Origin: Nostoc sp. CHAB 5834
GTDB lineage: Bacteria > Cyanobacteriota > Cyanobacteriia > Cyanobacteriales > Nostocaceae
Direction of reading: 5' to 3'
DNA: 6,429 nt
Assembly: GCA_020829485.1 (NCBI GenBank)
Contig: JAIVFU010000252.1
Coordinates: 1-6,429, forward strand
Shown: positions 1-6,310 of the stretch, piece by piece
Layout of the letters: the number at the start of each line of letters is the position of its first letter
Position numbering within the stretch: position 1 is the first letter of the stretch
Position numbers and translations under genes: made by a program
Notes under the pieces: generated by a model
What the model was told of the DNA's origin: nothing
Database searches by the model: none
The model's input: only the letters and a program-made list of their open reading frames with translations

Positions 1-215
1 CGATAGCCACCATATATATGCAATTCGCCTTGGCAATATTCTGAGAAGTTTTTGTACCCAGCGATTCTGTACATCTGCTCGTCATGCATGAGGCGAATCT
101 GTTCTACTGCTTGCAACTCAAATTGGTATTGAGTAGCGAAGGTGTCTTTGATACTGCTGTTGAGATCATCGTAATGAAGTTCTCCTAAGCTTTCTTCTCT
201 ATCTAGTGTCAGCAT
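1..215 (-). CDS. Hypothetical protein, N-terminal 71 residues (runs off left edge)
   Basis: This is a partial minus-strand gene. It starts at the ATG at 213-215 and is open to the window edge, giving 71 complete codons. The start is well supported: an AGGAGA Shine-Dalgarno lies at 221-226 (read on the minus strand) and an in-frame TGA sits a few codons upstream, so no longer N-terminus is possible in this frame. The visible peptide is acidic, then helical. It contains a segment reading IAGYKNFSEYCQGEL followed by HIYGGY. This resembles the 'LY...G(Y/F)xxFxxYCxxxL/W' pattern of small DNA-binding or plasmid/phage-associated proteins in cyanobacteria, but I do not recognise a named family and assign no function. 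It is transcribed divergently from the STAND/kinase genes, almost 1 kb away, so it is probably not part of that cassette. Confidence 0.8.
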   Translation of the reverse strand, partial: MLTLDREESLGELHYDDLNSSIKDTFATQYQFELQAVEQIRLMHDEQMYRIAGYKNFSEYCQGELHIYGGY

Positions 216-367
216 ATTTCTCTCCTGTCATTATCACTAGGAGAGGTGTTTGAAAAAATTTTTGATGTAGCCTTAACCCGGACACCCTGTTGTATTGGCC
301 TTATGTCATTTTTCACGATATTTTTCCCTGATAACTTGGTTGACAAGCTTTTACTCGGGGGTTGCAT

Positions 368-412
368 CAGTTATCAGTCAACAGTTATCAAAGACTCTGA
401 CTGGTAACTGTT
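368..412. repeat. CAGTTATCA direct repeat pair with inverted copy
   Basis: CAGTTATCA occurs at 368-376 and again at 382-390. A near-inverted copy, TGGTAACTGT, lies at 402-411 or so and pairs with ACAGTTATCA (381-390) over 10 bp with one G-T wobble. From general knowledge, strings of CTGATAACTG/CAGTTATCAG are very common short repeats in intergenic DNA of Nostoc-type cyanobacteria. The function is unknown. Confidence 0.55.
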
Positions 413-519
413 ATTCGCGCTGCTACATCTTTTAACTACAAAATTCGGAGTCTTTCTTGACCAAACTTAACTTTACCTAAAATTTATGAATTTTGACAGC
501 AAAAACATCCCGCAAGGAA

Positions 520-548
520 TGGACTTTCCAAGCGGCAGACCCTATAAT
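520..548 (+). promoter_or_regulatory. Candidate sigma-70 promoter inside a near-palindrome
   Basis: A perfect -10 hexamer TATAAT lies at 543-548, preceded by a 17-bp spacer and the -35-like TGGACT at 520-525 (four of six consensus bases). Transcription would start near 555. The -10 is flanked symmetrically by CAGACCC (536-542) and GGATCTG (549-555), which are inverted copies with one mismatch; this could be an operator. Nothing large lies directly downstream; the first ORF in that direction is the 40-codon peptide at 661. Perfect hexamers occur by chance in AT-rich DNA, hence the moderate confidence. Confidence 0.4.
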
Positions 549-660
549 GGATCTGGCAGCGCGGTAAAAACTCTCGGACAATTTTAGTAGTCGCACCAGT
601 GGCCAAACTTTAGCGACAACTTCTTTTGTTCCTTCGAGATCAAACCCGCTCTTTTAAACG

Positions 661-783
661 ATGAATTTTACAAACAGACAAAGCGCCTACTCCTTAGTGG
701 CGCTTTGTGCTTTAGGCTTTTTGATTGTTTCATATTTACCTCCATATTTTGCTTCAATTAGCTTGATTTTACAGAAGTTTTAG
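661..783 (+). CDS. Possible 40-residue single-span membrane peptide
   Basis: ATG at 661 to TAG at 781-783 encodes 40 residues: a polar N-terminus (MNFTNRQS), a hydrophobic run from about residue 10 to 24 (YSLVALCALGFLIVS), a YLPPYF turn, a second short hydrophobic stretch (ASISLIL) and a QKF end. An in-frame TAA lies 6 bases upstream, so ATG is the only plausible start. Against it: no Shine-Dalgarno is visible, and short hydrophobic ORFs arise easily in T-rich DNA. For it: it lies about 105 nt downstream of the candidate start site near 555, and the composition suits a membrane peptide. No family is recognised. A hairpin sits inside codons 6-16, which could affect its translation. Confidence 0.3.
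   Translation: MNFTNRQSAYSLVALCALGFLIVSYLPPYFASISLILQKF
678..708. repeat. Perfect 10-bp inverted repeat, strong hairpin
   Basis: ACAAAGCGCC (678-687) and GGCGCTTTGT (699-708) are perfect inverted copies around an 11-nt loop, giving a stable GC-centred stem. The sequence after it (GCTTTAGGCTTTTT) has a T-run only after an interruption, so it is a poor classical terminator on the plus strand. On the minus strand it is followed by TGTCTGTTTG, also a weak U-tract. It could be a weak terminator of a short RNA starting near 555, or a translational control element within the 40-codon ORF. Confidence 0.55.
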
Positions 784-860
784 TCGCCTAGTATCGACGC
801 TATCTTCTTTTTTGGTTTTGAGTTTTCAATATCTCCATAGTCCATAAGTGTTTTGGGAGT

Positions 861-887
861 ATCTAAGGACTTGTGATAACCTTAGAT
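861..887. repeat. 8-bp inverted repeat
   Basis: ATCTAAGG (861-868) and CCTTAGAT (880-887) are perfect inverted copies separated by 11 nt. There is no T-run on either side, so this is not a terminator. It may be a protein-binding dyad or chance. Confidence 0.3.
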
Positions 888-1101
888 AATGTCTAATAGA
901 AAGAGACTTTCGCTCAGACGGTACTTACCGCAGATTTTGCCTCCACTACTACCTTCCAAAATTTGCACCTGAGCCTCTGCCTCCTTGAGTTATTGTACTT
1001 AAAGCTCAATCGTAGCTTTAATGACATTTTTTGAGGACGTGTTATTATTTATGCAATGTAGCACTCTAAACTTATATCCTGTAAAAGGTAATGATAGCAA
1101 G

Positions 1102-1132
1102 TAGCTTTTTATTAAAAATTGTAAAAAAGCTA
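1102..1132. promoter_or_regulatory. 9-bp inverted repeat upstream of the STAND ATPase gene
   Basis: TAGCTTTTT (1102-1110) and AAAAAGCTA (1124-1132) form a perfect 9-bp stem with a 13-nt loop, about 70 bp before the ATPase start codon. A second dyad, the 10-bp palindrome AATAGCTATT at 1157-1166, follows and shares the AGCTA core. TATTAT at 1163-1168 could be a -10, but no good -35 is spaced correctly. The pair may be operator sites or a leader hairpin; AT-rich chance pairing is also possible. Confidence 0.3.
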
Positions 1133-1201
1133 TATAAAAGTTTTAGGTAAAATTTGAATAGCTATTATGGTAGTGCTAATAACGTACTATTGTAGGTAAG
1201 T

Positions 1202-2647
1202 ATGTCTTCAAATAAAAATTTAGACCTAGAAGCAGTACTAGAGATTTTAGAAGAGCGGGTGCTTCAGCATACCGGAAGATATTTGTCGCCCTCTGAAATG
1301 GTTTTAATCAAAGGGTCTTGGGATGGTAAAGACTATAAGGAGATAGCAAACGATTCGGGGTACAATGTGCATTATTTGCAGACTGGTGTAGGTACTCCGT
1401 TGTGGACAATGCTTACAGAAGTTGTTGGAGAGGGAGTACAAGTAAAAAAATTAACTTTAAGAAATATTTTGCTTAAACTAGCAAAAAAAGAATATTTGAG
1501 AAAGCTAGAAGCGTCATACCAAAATGTTGATCGTTTAATAGGCACAACTAGATTGTATGGGGATTTTCCAAAAATAACATCTTTTTATGGACGACAAGAT
1601 GAAATAAGTATTTTAAAAAGGGAAGTCAATCTTTTAAAAAAACGGTGTATATCATTAATTGGAATTGCCGGAATTGGGAAAAGTATACTAGCGTCAAAGT
1701 TAATAGAAGAAATACTATTAGAAGATTCAAATAATTACGAATATGTTATTTGGAAAACAATAAAGCGTTCTTCAACAATTGATAATTTAGTTACGGATAT
1801 AATTAAGAGTTTTAATATAGAACAAGCAGAAGATATAACTCTTCAGTCCAAGCTATCTTTATTGTTAAATTATTTGCAATTACATCGTTGTTTATTGGTT
1901 TTAGATGGTTTTGAAGCTATAGCGCCAGTAAATATTTTTGAAAAAAGATTAGAATACGAAGATTTTTTTGTTGGTATTACACAAGAAAAACATCAGAGTT
2001 GTGTAATTGTAACAAGCCAAGTGCCTTTAAAAGAAATTACTTATATGAATGTAAACTCATCTATTGTATCTATTCAAGTAGAAGGTTTAGAAGAAGATGC
2101 AGCAATCCAGTTAATGCGTGAAAAGGGCATAGCTGGAGAAAAATGTAAAGAATTGATTGAAACATATCGTGGAAATCCGTCAGAACTAGAGGCTGTTTCT
2201 GATCGAATAAATCGCATTTTTGGGGGAAGCCTAGAAAAATTTTTCGATTATAGGACTACTGTAATTGGCCCGCGAGTTGAGGCGATGTTAAATCTCCAAT
2301 TTGGACAAAGTGGGCTTTTGACTGATCTTCAAAAGCAACTAATGGTTTACTTAGCTGAGGAGATGGCAAAAAGTTCTGCTTTAATCCCTTTCTCAAAGCT
2401 TATTAATGATTTAAAAGAGCGATTAAAATTAGAAGCAATGTCAATTTCAAAGGTAATATCAGCTTTGGAAGCTTTAGAGCAACGCTCGTTAATTGAAGCC
2501 AGTAAGAAATCAAGTAAGCATGAACTCAGCTATGGTATGGAACCAGTTATTAAGAAATATATCTTAGTAGATCCATACGGTTTAGTATATAAATCATCAA
2601 ATAAGAAAGAATTAACCAGTTATGTACAGGGGCAAAACTCTCCGTGA
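1202..2647 (+). CDS. STAND (NB-ARC-like) ATPase with VMAP-type N-terminal HTH
   Basis: Predicted cytoplasmic nucleotide-binding signalling switch of 481 residues. Residues about 8-95 match the HTH module seen at the N-terminus of cyanobacterial NB-ARC/AAA proteins linked to vWA-MoxR-associated (VMAP) conflict systems (SEMVLIKGSW...YKEIANDSGY...PLWTML). A linker motif FYGRQDEI (128-135) precedes the ATPase core: Walker A GIAGIGKS (154-161), an RNBS-A-like VIWKTIKRS (182-190), Walker B LLVLDGFE (231-238), a sensor-1-like VIVTSQ (268-273, Q where R is usual) and a GxP-like GNPSELE (324-330). A winged-helix-like tail occupies about 360-455. There is no C-terminal WD40/TPR/LRR array and no fused effector, so it probably acts with partners. 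The ATG is the first in frame after a TAG at 1193; the ribosome site is weak (AGGT, 1194-1197). Its stop overlaps the kinase start. Codon use is very AT-rich compared with the third gene. The family call is firm; the role is inferred. Confidence 0.9.
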   Translation: MSSNKNLDLEAVLEILEERVLQHTGRYLSPSEMVLIKGSWDGKDYKEIANDSGYNVHYLQTGVGTPLWTMLTEVVGEGVQVKKLTLRNILLKLAKKEYLRKLEASYQNVDRLIGTTRLYGDFPKITSFYGRQDEISILKREVNLLKKRCISLIGIAGIGKSILASKLIEEILLEDSNNYEYVIWKTIKRSSTIDNLVTDIIKSFNIEQAEDITLQSKLSLLLNYLQLHRCLLVLDGFEAIAPVNIFEKRLEYEDFFVGITQEKHQSCVIVTSQVPLKEITYMNVNSSIVSIQVEGLEEDAAIQLMREKGIAGEKCKELIETYRGNPSELEAVSDRINRIFGGSLEKFFDYRTTVIGPRVEAMLNLQFGQSGLLTDLQKQLMVYLAEEMAKSSALIPFSKLINDLKERLKLEAMSISKVISALEALEQRSLIEASKKSSKHELSYGMEPVIKKYILVDPYGLVYKSSNKKELTSYVQGQNSP

Positions 2648-4383
2648 GCTACTGTATAAATCCCTTGTGTAGTAGGCGGCATAATCCTGAAGACACTGAA
2701 AATTGTTTAGCTTGTGGTAATCCCTTACTAATAGATGGCCGCATTCGTTTACTGCGACCATTGCGTTCTTTGGATGAAGATCCGTCTACCTATACAGATG
2801 TTTTTGAGGTTGAAGACGTTGAGCCGTCATGGGGGACAAAATCTAGAATCAGAGTAATGAAAGTACTAAGGTGGAGCGATCCTAAATTAGTTCGTCTGGT
2901 TCAGAGAGAATCACTTATATTACAGACGTTATATCATCCAGGAGTTCCTAAGTGTGGTGTGGATGACTATTTCACTTTTAAACTGAAGGACGGTCGTCTA
3001 GTATTGCACTGTTTAGTAATGGAAAAAGTTGAAGGAGAAAATTTACAACAGTGGTTAAAATCTTATGGAAGGATTCCTCAAAAAGTGGCACTGGATTGGT
3101 TAGCACAACTAGTTGATGTTCTGGAATCTGTACACCGCTCTGGCTTTTTTCATAGAGATATTAAACCAGAAAATATTATTTATCAACCTGATGGTCAACT
3201 GGCACTCGTTGATTTTGGAGCATCCAGACAGATTACCACAACATATTTAGCAAAAGTTGGCGCTAGTGGAGTGAATAAAAGAACACGCTTCAGTAGTGGA
3301 TATGAAGTAACAGTTGTTAGAACGATTCGATTTTCTCCACTTGAACAACTTAACGGTCAAGCATTGCCTCAATCAGACTTTTATGCTTTGGGGCGAACTT
3401 TTGTGAATTTGTTAACGGGGATATCACTATTGGAATTACCAATAGATCAAAACACAGGAAGACTAATCTGGAGAGATAAAGCACCACAAATTGATAAGCC
3501 TCTTGCTGATTTACTTGATGACATGATGGCTCCTTTTCCAGGACAACGCCCACAGACAACTCAAGTAATATTGGAACGTTTGCAGCGTTTACCATTTAAA
3601 TTAAAACTTAATCGTTTTTTGGTTTCAAATATATTTAAATTATTTTTAGCAGGCTCATTAGTAGCAACTATTAATACTAGTTTTAGACAAATTAATTTGG
3701 CTTTGTCTGCTTACTATTTTAATCAAGCTGGACATTATATGAATGAACCTAAAATAGCTAAAAAATATTATGAATTAGCATTAATTTACAATCCAAAAGA
3801 TGATGAAATATATAATAACTTGGCAGTAGCTTGCCAGGTAACTCAGGACTTCAACTGTGCAATTGAGAACTACCAAAAAGCTTTCAAACTCAAGCCTAAT
3901 GCTTGGGAACTGCACTATAATCTCGGCAATTTTTACGATGAGCAAGGTCAATATGACCAAGCAGAGCAGCAATACAAGTTATCGATTAAGTACGGCAAGA
4001 ATCAACCGATGAATGCTGTCAACAATTTATCACGGCTCAAAAATATACAAGAAAAATACTCTGAGGCAGCACAACTAGCACTTGAAGGATTGAAAGGCAC
4101 TTCAGATCCAGTATGGCAAGCAGCCTTATACAAAAATTTAGGCTGGGCAAGATTCAAACAACAGCGTTACGCAGAGGCCAAAGATTACTTGCAGAAATCG
4201 GTGAAATTAGATTCTCGAAGAGTAGATGCTCACTGCTTGCTAGCAAAAACACAAGAAGCGTTAGGTGACTTGGATAATGCTAGGACACATTGGGAAGTTT
4301 GCTTAATATCAAATAATTCTGGTCTACCAGAAATATCAGAATGGAAACAACAAATTCTACAGCGCATTTTTCCAACAAATTGA
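2644..4383 (+). CDS. Zinc-ribbon Ser/Thr protein kinase with membrane span and TPRs
   Basis: Hanks-type kinase of 579 residues. A four-Cys zinc ribbon opens the protein (C4, C9, C21, C24), supporting the GTG start at 2644. The kinase domain spans about 33-315: likely ATP lysine K73 (RVMKVL), catalytic loop HRDIKPEN (170-177), DFG (190-192), a PLEQ version of the APE motif (232-235) and SDFYALG (244-250). A clear Gly-rich loop is not visible, which I believe is usual for this cyanobacterial subfamily, so activity is expected. A hydrophobic stretch at about 328-345 is a probable single membrane span. TPR-like helices follow (about 357-456 and 494-555), which would lie in the periplasm if the kinase is cytoplasmic. 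Start and the preceding stop overlap as GTGA, with AGGGG at 2628-2632 as ribosome site, so the gene is probably translationally coupled to the ATPase. Substrate unknown; the ATPase is the obvious candidate partner. Confidence 0.93.
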   Translation: MSYCINPLCSRRHNPEDTENCLACGNPLLIDGRIRLLRPLRSLDEDPSTYTDVFEVEDVEPSWGTKSRIRVMKVLRWSDPKLVRLVQRESLILQTLYHPGVPKCGVDDYFTFKLKDGRLVLHCLVMEKVEGENLQQWLKSYGRIPQKVALDWLAQLVDVLESVHRSGFFHRDIKPENIIYQPDGQLALVDFGASRQITTTYLAKVGASGVNKRTRFSSGYEVTVVRTIRFSPLEQLNGQALPQSDFYALGRTFVNLLTGISLLELPIDQNTGRLIWRDKAPQIDKPLADLLDDMMAPFPGQRPQTTQVILERLQRLPFKLKLNRFLVSNIFKLFLAGSLVATINTSFRQINLALSAYYFNQAGHYMNEPKIAKKYYELALIYNPKDDEIYNNLAVACQVTQDFNCAIENYQKAFKLKPNAWELHYNLGNFYDEQGQYDQAEQQYKLSIKYGKNQPMNAVNNLSRLKNIQEKYSEAAQLALEGLKGTSDPVWQAALYKNLGWARFKQQRYAEAKDYLQKSVKLDSRRVDAHCLLAKTQEALGDLDNARTHWEVCLISNNSGLPEISEWKQQILQRIFPTN

Positions 4384-4406
4384 CTAAGGTGCGTCAATTT
4401 CGATAA

Positions 4407-4423
4407 GCTATCAAATAGATAGC
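4407..4423. repeat. Short intergenic hairpin before the exported-protein gene
   Basis: GCTATC (4407-4412) and GATAGC (4418-4423) are perfect inverted copies around a 5-nt loop in the 59-bp gap between the kinase and the next gene. No T-run follows, so it is unlikely to end transcription; it might stabilise or process the message, or be chance. Confidence 0.3.
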
Positions 4424-4442
4424 AAATTACTAAATAATAGGA

Positions 4443-5453
4443 ATGCTGATTGTACCAAAGTCAACAGCCAAAAGAAAAAAAGTTTCAAACTCTCAATTCC
4501 TAGCCATTGCATTAATACTGTTGTTTTCAAGCTTTAGCAGTGTAGGGGGACAAGCTCAATCAGTAGGTAGAAGCGATTCACATGAGCGAGACTGCGAAGT
4601 TGTAGCAAAAGTTATTAGTGGCGATATCAATTGGACACCCCAAAGTAAGCTTTGTAAAGATGACAAAATTCATCCAGTTCGTGGGCGTAAGGTTGAAATT
4701 TTTTGTTATTCACATGGAAAGCTTATATACCTCACAGATAGTACTGTAAGTGAACATTGTTTACCGCTTTCCCAGCGTCGATTTGAGAATTGTACTTTGA
4801 AAAATGGGTATACCTGTGTGACACCCAAAGGCCCAGGGTCAGATGAAAATATACCTACATTAATCACTCCCTATGGTGTCGTCATTTTAAATACTAATCC
4901 GATACTATCTTGGTCTGCCACTCCTGAAGCTACTAGCTATACGGTGCAAATTGAAGGCAAAGGAGTAAACTGGTTAGTTGAGGTTAAGGCAACTCAACTG
5001 CCATACCCGAAAGATCAGCCAGCTATGGAGTCAGGGAATGTTTATAATGTAAACGTCATTGCTAATCGTGGAGATGAGCCGATTGCTGCTAGTTCCTCCA
5101 TCCTCCTAATAGTCCCTACTGATAAGGCACAAGAGATAGCGACGACAATCAATCGTCTTCAAAGTCTCAATCAGTTCCAAGATGAATTGGCTATTGATGT
5201 AGATAGTGTATACAAGGCAGAGAACTTGGTGAACGAATCGATTCTGGTGTTAAAGGCAAGAGCCAAAGCAGATAGTAAAAATCCCACTATCTATCGATTA
5301 TTAGGCGATCGCTACCTAGAGGCATACTTGCCATCTGCGGCCATATCTGCATATGCAACTGCAACCAAATTAGCTCGAAAAGAGAATAATGCCGATGAAT
5401 TAGTCAAAGCAGAAGCAGGAGCGAAAATTGCAGATCAGAGCCAGAAAAGATGA
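4443..5453 (+). CDS. Exported FecR-like, Cys-rich protein with C-terminal TPR-like segment
   Basis: Probable secreted protein of 336 residues. The N-terminus is a classic Sec signal: basic n-region (KRKK, 10-13), hydrophobic core about 19-31, and a likely cleavage after A38 (GQA|QS). The mature part begins with a segment containing six cysteines (C51, C71, C88, C106, C117, C125), probably disulfide-bonded outside the cytoplasm. Residues about 52-106 (AKVISGDINW... KVEIFCY) resemble the FecR-like beta domain common in cyanobacterial exported proteins. Residues about 137-225 look like a fibronectin-III/Ig-type sandwich (PILSWSATPEATSYTVQI). The end (about 260-330) is helical with one TPR-like unit (YRLLGDRYLEAYLPSAAISAY). 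The ATG is the first possible start after an in-frame TAA at 4431; TAGGA abuts it, so the ribosome site is poorly spaced. Same strand as the kinase, 59 bp downstream, so probably one operon. Role unknown; possible ligand or partner of the kinase's external TPRs. Confidence 0.85.
   Translation: MLIVPKSTAKRKKVSNSQFLAIALILLFSSFSSVGGQAQSVGRSDSHERDCEVVAKVISGDINWTPQSKLCKDDKIHPVRGRKVEIFCYSHGKLIYLTDSTVSEHCLPLSQRRFENCTLKNGYTCVTPKGPGSDENIPTLITPYGVVILNTNPILSWSATPEATSYTVQIEGKGVNWLVEVKATQLPYPKDQPAMESGNVYNVNVIANRGDEPIAASSSILLIVPTDKAQEIATTINRLQSLNQFQDELAIDVDSVYKAENLVNESILVLKARAKADSKNPTIYRLLGDRYLEAYLPSAAISAYATATKLARKENNADELVKAEAGAKIADQSQKR
5305..5312. repeat. HIP1 palindrome GCGATCGC
   Basis: One copy of the highly iterated palindrome typical of many cyanobacterial genomes, located inside the exported-protein gene. 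It supports the taxonomic reading of the window; one copy in 6.4 kb is not a strong density. Confidence 0.8.
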
Positions 5454-5507
5454 GAAAGAGCAAGGGGCGGTTAGATTTAACTAGTGCTGACTCGTTGCAG
5501 ACGACAC

Positions 5508-5599
5508 CATAAGTTGTTGCACAGTGCTTTGTCGGTGGACGATAACTGGTCTATAAATGGAAGCAGTAGACAACTTATGCTTCCACTGACATGCTTTTT
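5508..5599. terminator. Convergent intergenic dyads, possible weak terminator
   Basis: Two inverted repeats lie between the convergent exported-protein and CHAT genes. The outer one is CATAAGTTGT (5508-5517) with ACAACTTATG (5570-5579), perfect over 10 bp. The second is TGGAAGC (5558-5564) with GCTTCCA (5579-5585), a 7-bp stem with 14-nt loop, followed after about 10 nt by TTTTT (5595-5599). The two stems interlock (pseudoknot order), so both can form only with strain. A terminator for the plus-strand operon is expected here, but the distance to the T-run makes the call tentative. Confidence 0.4.
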
Positions 5600-5602
5600 G
5601 AC

Positions 5603-6310
5603 TCAGTTGCCAACAAGAATAAAGCCAGCCCAGTAATAGGGATGGAAATATTTTTCACTAGACAACAAACTCAGTTTTGCAAGTCTTAGTGCTTCTGGTA
5701 AAACAAGTCCATTTTTCAATCCTTTGTAGAACTCCTCCATCAATAGAGCAGTAGAATCAGCATCAACTAGCCACAAACTAGCTAATGTACTGCGTGCTCC
5801 GGCTTGTACAGCTATTCCAGCAATTCCAAGGGCAGAGCGTTTATCACCCTTTGCAGTTTGACAAGCACTTAAAACAAGTAAATTAATTGTGTCGCCTTCA
5901 TTTTTGAGTAAAAATTTCAAGTCTTTGACATTTAAAGGTTTGTCCCAAGTCAAGATAAAGGTTTGTTCAGGGTCAGAACTGAATTGAGCGTGAGTACTCA
6001 AATGAACTAAAGAAAATGAATTTTTTTCAATTTTTTGTTGAAAGCTGCGACTATTAAAATCACTATCAATTAAAGTTAAAACAGAAGTAGTAGTTTTTTT
6101 GATATTTTCGATTTCTGCTTTGACTTCTGGCAAAGCTGGTAAATTTTTAGGAACTGAGGGGTCGTTAAGACTAGGACTAGGTTGAGAAATCCCGCCAATT
6201 AAAATATTAGAATTTTGGAATTTAGCCGAATGATTGTGCAATTGTTGAAAGCTTGAAGCTGTGACAATGCTATATGAATCAGTCAAATATTTTTTTCCAT
6301 CATATAAGTA
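5603..6310 (-). pseudogene. CHAT-domain protease, C-terminal part; 5' end lost at IS insertion
   Basis: Minus-strand coding sequence for the C-terminal protease domain of a CHAT (caspase HetF-associated with TPRs) protein. Counting from a TTG at 6284-6286 it gives 227 residues. The catalytic pair is present: His99 in VHLSTHAQF and Cys142 in LLVLSACQT, followed by typical GIAGIAVQAGARSTLASLW and the PYYWAGFILVGN end. Full CHAT proteins of this type carry N-terminal TPRs and are several times longer. Reading upstream of the TTG, family-like sequence continues (LYDGKKYL) to about 6305-6310, then breaks and meets a stop at 6332-6334, exactly where an IS630-type element begins. So the TTG is not the native start and the gene is truncated. 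It converges on the kinase operon. An N-terminally shortened, still catalytic product cannot be excluded, but no good start or ribosome site is seen. Confidence 0.8.

Larger units (their letters stand above)
216..1201. other. Gene-poor intergenic region of about 1 kb
   Basis: No ORF longer than about 46 codons is supported on either strand, and none has convincing coding character plus a ribosome site. The region is AT-rich with many stops. It contains CAGTTATCA-type repeats (368-412), a candidate sigma-70 promoter (520-548), a possible 40-codon membrane peptide (661-783) with an internal 10-bp hairpin, an 8-bp inverted repeat (861-887), scattered coding-like minus-strand stretches with in-frame stops (about 882-1060), and two dyads close to the first large gene (1102-1132 and 1157-1166). 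It separates a minus-strand gene from plus-strand genes, so it must contain divergent promoters. Only one promoter candidate is good by eye, and it is far from either flanking gene. Confidence 0.7.

Noticed and set aside
457..483. TTGACC and TAAAAT as a promoter
   Set aside because: The spacer is only 15 bp and the hexamers are imperfect; the TGGACT/TATAAT pair at 520-548 is better spaced.
486..587. Plus-strand 33-codon ORF (starts MNFDSKNIPQGMDF)
   Set aside because: No ribosome site, no recognisable family, and it overlaps the better-supported promoter candidate; probably chance.
678..708. Perfect hairpin as a rho-independent terminator
   Set aside because: No continuous T-run follows on either strand, and no convincing gene ends just before it; kept only as an inverted repeat.
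882..968. GTG-start minus-strand ORF of 28 codons with AAGGAGG 11 nt upstream
   Set aside because: The sequence before the GTG already looks coding-like in frame, so a relic is more likely than a new short gene; spacing is also long.
3350..3595. Minus-strand open frame of 81 codons
   Set aside because: Lies antisense within the kinase domain coding sequence, shows no family likeness and no ribosome site; a shadow of the real gene.
3781..3972. Minus-strand open frame of 63 codons, hydrophobic
   Set aside because: Antisense to the TPR-coding part of the kinase gene; hydrophobicity follows from reading AT-rich TPR codons backwards.
6284..6286. TTG as the true start of the CHAT gene
   Set aside because: CHAT-like residues continue upstream of it, no good ribosome site is present, and the product would lack the family's N-terminal half.
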